DNA from: a bacterium
Lineage (GTDB): Bacteria; Bacillota; Bacilli; Lactobacillales; Streptococcaceae
Direction of reading: 5' to 3'
DNA length: 64,000 bases
Assembly: GCA_905221505.1 (NCBI GenBank)
Contig: CAJNDL010000001.1
Span: 62,001 to 126,000, forward strand
The notes under the pieces were generated by a model. That model was not told the origin of the DNA. It saw nothing but the letters and a program-made list of their open reading frames with translations, and did not search any database. Shown one piece after another: positions 58,982 through 64,000 of this stretch (the stretch's first letter is position 1; every line of letters starts with the position of its first letter). Both the position numbers and the translations under genes were made by a program.

Positions 58982-59267
58982 GGCTTATATGTATGTGCTG
59001 GAGTGTCGTGATGGTTCCTATTATACCGGTTATACGACTGATGTGAGAAGACGCCTCGCTGTCCACAATAGTGGGAAAGGAGCCAAATATACAAGAGCCC
59101 GCTTACCAGTCAAACTCATCTATGTTCAAGGTTTTGCTAGCAAGGAAGAAGCCATGTCGGCAGAAGCCCTGCTCAAGCGTAAGAAGAGGCCACAGAAGGA
59201 GCAATTTTTATCTGAAAATCAAGATAGAAATTTACTCATACTCAATGAAAATCAAAGAGAAAACTAG
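58971..59267 (+). CDS. GIY-YIG domain protein (UPF0213, YazA-like), C-terminus inside a BOX element
   Basis: 98 residues from the ATG at 58971 ([20 protein letters not shown]). The GIY-YIG core is [17 protein letters not shown], with the Arg of [10 protein letters not shown] and the Glu of SKEEAMSAE. Small stand-alone members may cut nucleic acids, but the role of UPF0213 is not proven. The last about 9 codons (from LNENQ) and the stop at 59265-59267 are written by the BOX repeat that starts at 59238. Translationally coupled to the methyltransferase. Confidence 0.85.
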   Translation: MDHKAYMYVLECRDGSYYTGYTTDVRRRLAVHNSGKGAKYTRARLPVKLIYVQGFASKEEAMSAEALLKRKKRPQKEQFLSENQDRNLLILNENQREN

Positions 59268-59433
59268 GAAGCTAGCCGTAGGTTGCTCAAAGCACTGCTT
59301 TGAGGTTGTAGATAAGACTGACGAAGTCAGCTCAAAACACTGTTTTGAGGTTGTGGATAGAACTGACGAAGTCAGTACCCATACCTACGGCAAGGCGAAG
59401 CTGACGTGGTTTGAAGAGATTTTCGAAGAGTAT
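59238..59433 (-). repeat. Complete BOX element, A-B-B-C form
   Basis: On the minus strand the order is boxA (about 59376-59433, containing the complement of CTACGGCAAGGCGAAGCTGACG), two boxB copies of 45 bases (59331-59375 and 59286-59330), and boxC (about 59238-59285). The two boxB copies share CTCAAARCACTGYTTTGAGGTTGT. BOX elements are small mobile repeats of mitis-group streptococci that can form stable RNA stems and affect neighbouring expression. The left end lies inside the GIY-YIG gene. Confidence 0.93.
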
Positions 59434-59479
59434 CAGTTATTTTGAAGAGTAGTGGGGAGCCCTTTGACTCCTCTTATTT

Positions 59480-59508
59480 TTGTCAAAAAGTAAAAAAAAT
59501 GCTACAAT
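59480..59508 (+). promoter_or_regulatory. Promoter of ppaC
   Basis: -35 TTGTCA (59480-59485), 17-base spacer, extended -10 TGCTACAAT (TACAAT 59503-59508), ahead of the ATG at 59538. Confidence 0.8.
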
Positions 59509-59537
59509 AAAGAGAATAAACAAAATGAGGTATTATC

Positions 59538-60473
59538 ATGTCTAAGATTCTAGTATTTGGTCACCAAAATCCAGACTCAGATGCCATCGGGTCATCTGTA
59601 GCCTTTGCCTACCTTGCAAAAGAAGCTTACGGTTTGGATACGGAAGCTGTTGCCCTTGGAACTCCAAATGAAGAAACAGCCTTTGTCTTGAACTATTTTG
59701 GTGTGGAAGCACCGCGTGTCATCACTTCTGCCAAAGCAGAAGGTGCAGAGCAAGTTATCTTGACTGACCACAATGAATTCCAACAATCTGTATCAGATAT
59801 CGCTGAAGTAGAAGTTTATGGTGTTGTGGACCACCACCGTGTGGCTAACTTTGAAACTGCAAGCCCGCTTTACATGCGTTTGGAGCCAGTTGGATCTGCG
59901 TCTTCAATCGTTTACCGTATGTTCAAAGAACATGGTGTGGCTGTTCCTAAAGAGATTGCTGGTTTGATGCTTTCAGGTTTGATTTCAGATACTCTTCTTT
60001 TGAAATCACCAACAACACACCCAACAGATAAAGTTATTGCTCCAGAATTGGCTGAATTGGCTGGTGTCAACTTGGAAGAATATGGTTTGGCTATGTTGAA
60101 AGCTGGTACAAACTTGGCTAGCAAGTCTGCTGAAGAATTGATTGACATCGATGCTAAGACATTTGAATTGAACGGAAATAATGTCCGTGTTGCTCAAGTA
60201 AACACAGTTGATATCGCTGAAGTTTTGGAACGCCAAGCAGAAATTGAAGCTGCAATGCAAGCTGCCAACACAGCAAACGGCTACTCTGACTTTGTCTTGA
60301 TGATTACAGATATCGTCAACTCAAACTCAGAAATCTTGGCTCTTGGTGCTAACATGGACAAGGTTGAAGCAGCCTTCAACTTCAAACTTGCAGACAACCA
60401 CGCTTTCCTTGCTGGTGCCGTTTCACGTAAGAAACAAGTGGTACCTCAATTGACTGAAAGCTTTAATGCTTAA
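59538..60473 (+). CDS. ppaC: Manganese-dependent inorganic pyrophosphatase (family II)
   Basis: 311 residues, usual length. DHH-superfamily motifs: [14 protein letters not shown] (metal His/Asp), [10 protein letters not shown], and the C-terminal SRKKQ that grips pyrophosphate. It splits PPi to drive biosynthesis. The enzyme is Mn-activated, which fits a cell that carries dedicated Mn homeostasis genes earlier in the window. The ATG follows AATGAGG. Confidence 0.96.
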   Translation: MSKILVFGHQNPDSDAIGSSVAFAYLAKEAYGLDTEAVALGTPNEETAFVLNYFGVEAPRVITSAKAEGAEQVILTDHNEFQQSVSDIAEVEVYGVVDHHRVANFETASPLYMRLEPVGSASSIVYRMFKEHGVAVPKEIAGLMLSGLISDTLLLKSPTTHPTDKVIAPELAELAGVNLEEYGLAMLKAGTNLASKSAEELIDIDAKTFELNGNNVRVAQVNTVDIAEVLERQAEIEAAMQAANTANGYSDFVLMITDIVNSNSEILALGANMDKVEAAFNFKLADNHAFLAGAVSRKKQVVPQLTESFNA

Positions 60474-60520
60474 GATTTTGGGTGTCAAAACAAATTAGGA
60501 AAGGCTAGTTTGCCTTATAT

Positions 60521-60546
60521 CGAAAGGAGTTTCGGCTCCTTTTTTT
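60521..60546 (+). terminator. Terminator after ppaC
   Basis: Stem AAAGGAG / CTCCTTT around TTTCGG, then Ts. Confidence 0.85.
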
Positions 60547-60559
60547 CTAGGAGTGAAGC

Positions 60560-61072
60560 ATGTTAGCAAATGGCGATTTGATTTTTGTGAGAGATGAGTC
60601 AGATATGGGACAGGCCATCCAGACTTCTACAGGCAACTATAATCATGTTGCCATTTATTTGGATGGGATGATTTATCATGCTAGTGGAAAAGCGGGTGTT
60701 ATCTGTCAAGAACCAGCAGACTTCTTTGAGTCCAATCACTTGTACGACATCTATGTCTACTCAGAAATGGATATCCAGTCGGTGAAGGAGAGAGCTTGTA
60801 AGCATCTTGGAGCTCCCTATAATGTTTCTTTCTATCCAGATGGTGCTGGTTTTTACTGTTTCCAGTATATAGCAGAAATCCTACCGATTTTTGAAACTAT
60901 TCCCATGAAATTTGGAGATGGGGAGCAGGAGATTAGTGATTTTTGGAGAGAGTATTATAAAAAGCTAGGTCTGCCTGTGCCTCTAAACCAAGCTGGGACC
61001 AACCCTAGTCAGTTGGCAGCATCGCCTCTGTTAGAATGTAAAGAAAGGAATCTTCATGATTCAGATTTTTAA
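60560..61072 (+). CDS. YiiX/YebB-like NlpC/P60 family cysteine hydrolase
   Basis: 170 residues. The circularly permuted papain-like order is visible: GDLIFV start, NHVAIYLDG with the His, and FYCFQYIAE with the likely catalytic Cys. No signal peptide is seen, so it is probably cytosolic. Members of this permuted class act on lipids, peptides or murein; the substrate here is not clear. The ATG follows AGGAGTGAAGC, and it overlaps the next gene by 17 bases. Confidence 0.8.
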   Translation: MLANGDLIFVRDESDMGQAIQTSTGNYNHVAIYLDGMIYHASGKAGVICQEPADFFESNHLYDIYVYSEMDIQSVKERACKHLGAPYNVSFYPDGAGFYCFQYIAEILPIFETIPMKFGDGEQEISDFWREYYKKLGLPVPLNQAGTNPSQLAASPLLECKERNLHDSDF

Positions 61073-61706
61073 TCCCTCTCGTTTGACGAGACAGTCATTT
61101 TTTAGAGAATTGATCCGCTATCTGGACCAGCATGATGATGTGATTCTACGGGAAATCAAGGCTCAATTTCCGGAAGTAGCAGTTGATAAACTCATGGAAG
61201 AATATATAAAGGCTGGTTTGATTCTACGTGAAAATAAGCGTTATTACCTTAATCTTCCTATGCTTGAATCACTCGATAGTCTCGAACTAGATCAAGAGAT
61301 TTTTGTCAGAGAAGATAGTCCGGTCTATCAAGCCTTGTTAGAGCAGATTTTTGAGACGGAATTACGAAATCAAACCAATGCAGCTATTTTAGTTGAAAAG
61401 ACAGACTTTGCGAGAACAAAAATGACCTTGTCTAATTATTTCTACAAGGTCAAACAACAGTATCCTTTGACAGAAAAACAGCAGGAACTTTATGACATTT
61501 TGGGAGATGTTAATCCTGAGTATGCTCTCAAATATATGACAACTTTTTTGCTAAAATTTCTCAAAAAAGACCAGCTTATGCAGAAACGCCGTGATATCTT
61601 TGTGGATAGTTTGGTCGTCCTAGGCTATATTGTTCAAAATGAAGATGGAAAGTATGAGTTGGCAGTCGATTTTGATAAGGAACGATTAATTTTCTTTAAA
61701 AACTAA
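61056..61706 (+). CDS. DUF1803 family protein
   Basis: 216 residues, no signal peptide or membrane segment. N-terminal part looks like a winged-helix region (LTRQSFFRELIRYLDQHDDVIL, EEYIKAGLILRENKRYYLNL) and the C-terminal half is helical. It matches DUF1803, a streptococcal family of unknown function. The 17-base overlap with the upstream hydrolase gene indicates cotranslation. The downstream terminator is shared with murE from the other side. Confidence 0.82.
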   Translation: MIQIFNPSRLTRQSFFRELIRYLDQHDDVILREIKAQFPEVAVDKLMEEYIKAGLILRENKRYYLNLPMLESLDSLELDQEIFVREDSPVYQALLEQIFETELRNQTNAAILVEKTDFARTKMTLSNYFYKVKQQYPLTEKQQELYDILGDVNPEYALKYMTTFLLKFLKKDQLMQKRRDIFVDSLVVLGYIVQNEDGKYELAVDFDKERLIFFKN

Positions 61707-61740
61707 AACAAGGTTAGGAATGCCTCCTAGCCTTGTTTTT
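61705..61740. terminator. Bidirectional terminator, DUF1803 / murE
   Basis: AACAAGGTTAGGA pairs with TCCTAGCCTTGTT with one G-T wobble, then TTTT. A-run on the left allows use by murE. Confidence 0.85.
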
Positions 61741-61743
61741 CGA

Positions 61744-63189
61744 TTATAAATAATTTTCTGCGACGGCTGCATCTCCTGGGTAGGCTTCTTTCTTACCTTG
61801 GATGATTTGGTAGCAATCGGCACCCTTACCAGCAATAATGACAGCATCTAATTCTTGGCTTGTGATAGCCATAGCTGCCTTGATGGCTTCTTGGCGATCC
61901 GCAATCTTTTCAACAGGATGGCTAATATAGCTACTGATTTCATCTGCAATGGCCATTGGGTCTTCATAGTTGGGGTCATCAGCAGTCAGAAAGACTTGAA
62001 TCTCAGGGTGTTGATTGAGGAGAAGTCCAAAGTCTTTGCGACGACTTTCTCCCTTGTTTCCTGTCGAACCCAGAACCAGTGCAATCTTTCCAGTTTGATG
62101 AGTCTCTACAACATTGATGAGTTTTTTCAGGCTGTCACCATTGTGGGCATAGTCGATGAAGACCTTAGCGCCATTTTTCTGAGTCAGGACTTCCATACGA
62201 CCAGGAACACGGGTTGCTGCGATTCCTTTCTTGATGTCCTCAAGACTAGCACCGAGACGGAGGCAAGCAAGTCCAGCAGCGACTGCATTTTCTTGGTTGA
62301 AGTGGCCAATCAGTTGGATATCATAATCACCAGCGAGTTTACCAGTAGCTGAAAAGCTAAAGGCTTTGGAATTCTCGATTTGGTTACTTGACTGGCTACC
62401 ATAGAAGTCATGGTCTTGATTTTCCACTTGTTCTTTTAGTACAGAAAAGTGATCCATGTCACTATTAATGATGACTGCTCGGCTATTTTCCATCAAGAGA
62501 CGTTTGTGGTAGAAATAGTCTTCAAAGCTAGGGTGTTCAATCGGGCCGATGTGGTCTGGACTGATATTGAGGAAAACTCCTACATCAAAGGTGAGACCAT
62601 AGACGCGTTTGACCAGATAGGCTTGACTGGATACTTCCATGATGAGGTGGGTGCGGTCATTTTGCACAGCTTGATTCATCATGTCAAAGAGGTCAATGCT
62701 CTCAGGAGTTGTCAATGCTGATTTAAAGAAAGTTTTGCCATCTAGAGTTGTGTTCATGGTCGACAACATTGCAGGTCGGTGCCCTTGAGACAAAATGTTA
62801 TAGGCGAAATAGGCTGCCGTTGTCTTACCCTTAGTACCAGTAAAGGCGAGGAGTTTGAGTTTGTCTTGTGGATTGCCATAAAATTCCATAGCAATCAAAC
62901 TCATGGCTTTCTTGATATCGCTGACGATAATGGCAGGAATACCAACCTCATAGTCCTTTTCAGCCACATACCAACCGAGTCCTTGAGAGATGGCTGAAAG
63001 CAGAAATTCCTTCTTAAAGGCAGCGCCCTTGACGAAAAAGAGGCTCTTCTCTTTGGCCTTGCGGCTGTCATAGCAGATGGTGTCAAAGACGACATCGCTG
63101 TAGTTGTAGTGGTAGTGTCCTTGGTCGATAATCTCGCGGAAGAGACCATCTTTCTTTAATATATCTAATACGGTTTCAATCTTTATCAT
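61744..63189 (-). CDS. murE: UDP-MurNAc-L-Ala-D-Glu:L-lysine ligase MurE
   Basis: 481 residues. ATP-binding loop GTKGKTT (118-124), Mur-ligase HNGDS segment near the middle, and [11 protein letters not shown]: the DDPN motif is the lysine-adding type, whereas diaminopimelate types carry DNPR. It adds L-Lys to the stem peptide precursor in the cytosol. It is the only minus-strand gene in the last 23 kb and stands back to back with the flippase gene. Confidence 0.95.
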   Translation of the reverse strand: MIKIETVLDILKKDGLFREIIDQGHYHYNYSDVVFDTICYDSRKAKEKSLFFVKGAAFKKEFLLSAISQGLGWYVAEKDYEVGIPAIIVSDIKKAMSLIAMEFYGNPQDKLKLLAFTGTKGKTTAAYFAYNILSQGHRPAMLSTMNTTLDGKTFFKSALTTPESIDLFDMMNQAVQNDRTHLIMEVSSQAYLVKRVYGLTFDVGVFLNISPDHIGPIEHPSFEDYFYHKRLLMENSRAVIINSDMDHFSVLKEQVENQDHDFYGSQSSNQIENSKAFSFSATGKLAGDYDIQLIGHFNQENAVAAGLACLRLGASLEDIKKGIAATRVPGRMEVLTQKNGAKVFIDYAHNGDSLKKLINVVETHQTGKIALVLGSTGNKGESRRKDFGLLLNQHPEIQVFLTADDPNYEDPMAIADEISSYISHPVEKIADRQEAIKAAMAITSQELDAVIIAGKGADCYQIIQGKKEAYPGDAAVAENYL

Positions 63190-63218
63190 ACTTTCTATTG
63201 TAAACCGAAAGTCGCAAA

Positions 63219-63247
63219 TTTACAAGTAACAAGGAAAAGTTTATAAT
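63219..63247 (+). promoter_or_regulatory. Promoter of the flippase gene
   Basis: -35 TTTACA (63219-63224), 17-base spacer, -10 TATAAT (63242-63247). It lies in the 105-base gap between the divergent murE and flippase genes. Confidence 0.75.
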
Positions 63248-63294
63248 GGAAGATAAGGAGTTTTTCCTAGTTATCAAAATTGAATGAGGAATCT

Positions 63295-64000
63295 ATGTCG
63301 CACGAAAACAATCACCAGCAGGCCCAGATGTTACGGGGGACTGCTTGGCTAACGGCTAGTAACTTTATCAGTCGCCTGCTTGGGGCTATCTATATTATCC
63401 CTTGGTATATCTGGATGGGGTCTTATGCAGCTACGGCCAATGGTCTCTTTACCATGGGATATAATATTTATGCTTGGTTCTTGCTGGTTTCAACAGCAGG
63501 TATTCCAGTTGCGGTGGCCAAGCAAGTTGCCAAGTATAATACCATGCGAGAAGAGGAGCATAGCTTTGCCCTGATTCGGAGCTTTCTAGGCTTTATGACG
63601 GGACTAGGCCTCGTTTTTGCCCTAATCTTGTATGTCTTTTCCCCTTGGCTAGCAGACTTGTCTGGCGTGGGTAAAGACTTGATACCGATCATGCAAAGCT
63701 TGGCTTGGGGAGTCTTGATTTTCCCATCTATGAGTGTTATCCGAGGATTTTTCCAAGGAATGAATAATCTCAAACCTTATGCCATGAGCCAAATCGCTGA
63801 GCAGGTCATTCGTGTTATCTGGATGCTCTTAGCAACCTTTATCATTATGAAGCTCGGTTCAGGAGATTACCTAGCAGCGGTTACCCAATCGACCTTTGCG
63901 GCCTTTGTCGGTATGGTAGCCAGTTTTGCAGTTTTGATTTATTTCCTTGCTCAAGAAGGTTTACTCAAAAAAGTCCTTGAAACAGGGGATAAGATTAACA
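63295..64000 (+). CDS. MurJ/YtgP-type oligosaccharide flippase, 5' part
   Basis: 235 codons are visible; the frame is open to the right edge. The N-terminal MLRGTAWLTASNFISRLLGAIYIIPWY, SVIRGFFQGMNNLKPYAMSQI and QVIRVIW segments match MOP-superfamily polysaccharide/lipid II flippases (MurJ, YtgP). YtgP-type proteins flip lipid II in streptococci, which fits the neighbouring murE. ATG at 63295 behind TGAGGAATCT. Confidence 0.9.
   Translation, partial: MSHENNHQQAQMLRGTAWLTASNFISRLLGAIYIIPWYIWMGSYAATANGLFTMGYNIYAWFLLVSTAGIPVAVAKQVAKYNTMREEEHSFALIRSFLGFMTGLGLVFALILYVFSPWLADLSGVGKDLIPIMQSLAWGVLIFPSMSVIRGFFQGMNNLKPYAMSQIAEQVIRVIWMLLATFIIMKLGSGDYLAAVTQSTFAAFVGMVASFAVLIYFLAQEGLLKKVLETGDKIN

Noticed and set aside
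59286-59375. Two 45-base direct repeats considered as a CRISPR-like array
   Set aside because: They are adjacent boxB copies with no spacers and no cas genes nearby.
59071-59445. 124-codon frame running through the BOX element
   Set aside because: It overlaps the GIY-YIG gene in another frame and most of it is the BOX repeat; the encoded CSKHCFEVVDKTDEV repeat is the translated boxB unit, not a gene.

Overview
The window is about 64 kb of a Streptococcus chromosome, most likely mitis group (S. mitis, S. oralis or S. pneumoniae relatives). Evidence: core gene order (rapZ-yvcK-whiA, cdaA-cdaR-glmM, dapB-cca, mntE, riboswitch-caxP, ypmB-aspC-asnS, rpsF-ssb-rpsR, HAD/cyclophilin fusion, ppaC, lysine-type murE), BOX repeats, extended -10 promoters, YSIRK signal and LPXTG surface proteins. 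Species assignment is inference; no search was run. No rRNA, tRNA, prophage, intact insertion sequence or CRISPR array was seen.

Layout. 1-13.7 kb is housekeeping: end of a RidA gene, the RapZ/YvcK/WhiA operon, a ferredoxin-NADP reductase, the c-di-AMP synthase operon ending in glmM, DUF1149, DegV, dapB-cca-ABC-F, and mntE on the minus strand. 13.8-16.8 kb is an AT-rich accessory insert: a GT2/GtrA glycosyltransferase gene broken by one in-frame stop, then an intact 613-residue polytopic membrane protein. 16.8-22.9 kb returns to core: a Mn2+ riboswitch and Ca2+ P-type ATPase (caxP), a divergent deformylase-like gene, a membrane-anchored extracellular protein, a 54-residue membrane protein and yaaA. 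23.0-39.3 kb holds a 5218-residue LPXTG protein. It is flanked by a 5'-truncated and an intact copy of the same FMN-reductase gene, which suggests it arrived as a cassette. 40-45.3 kb carries an MFS transporter followed by ypmB-aspC-VOC-asnS. 45.4-54.4 kb holds a second giant LPXTG protein (2899 residues, YSIRK signal). 54.5-64 kb is core: rpsF-ssb-rpsR, GNAT, HAD-cyclophilin, an S1-domain protein, a tRNA methyltransferase, a GIY-YIG protein ending in a BOX element, ppaC, an NlpC/P60-like protein, DUF1803, murE and the start of a MurJ-type flippase.

How it fits together. Cell-envelope functions dominate: GlmM and RapZ/YvcK (aminosugar and carbon flow into wall precursors), CdaA/CdaR (c-di-AMP), MurE and MurJ-type flippase (peptidoglycan), and two sortase substrates. 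MntE and the riboswitch-controlled CaxP form a metal-homeostasis pair now split by the glycosylation insert. The most notable observations are the flanking duplication around the 15.7-kb adhesin gene, its two hierarchical repeat arrays (11 units of about 0.8 kb, 9 units of 456-459 bp), an N-terminal motif shared by both giants, the disabled glycosylation locus, three promoters with identical geometry predicting leaderless mRNAs, and a duplicated copy of the ypmB promoter upstream of the MFS gene.
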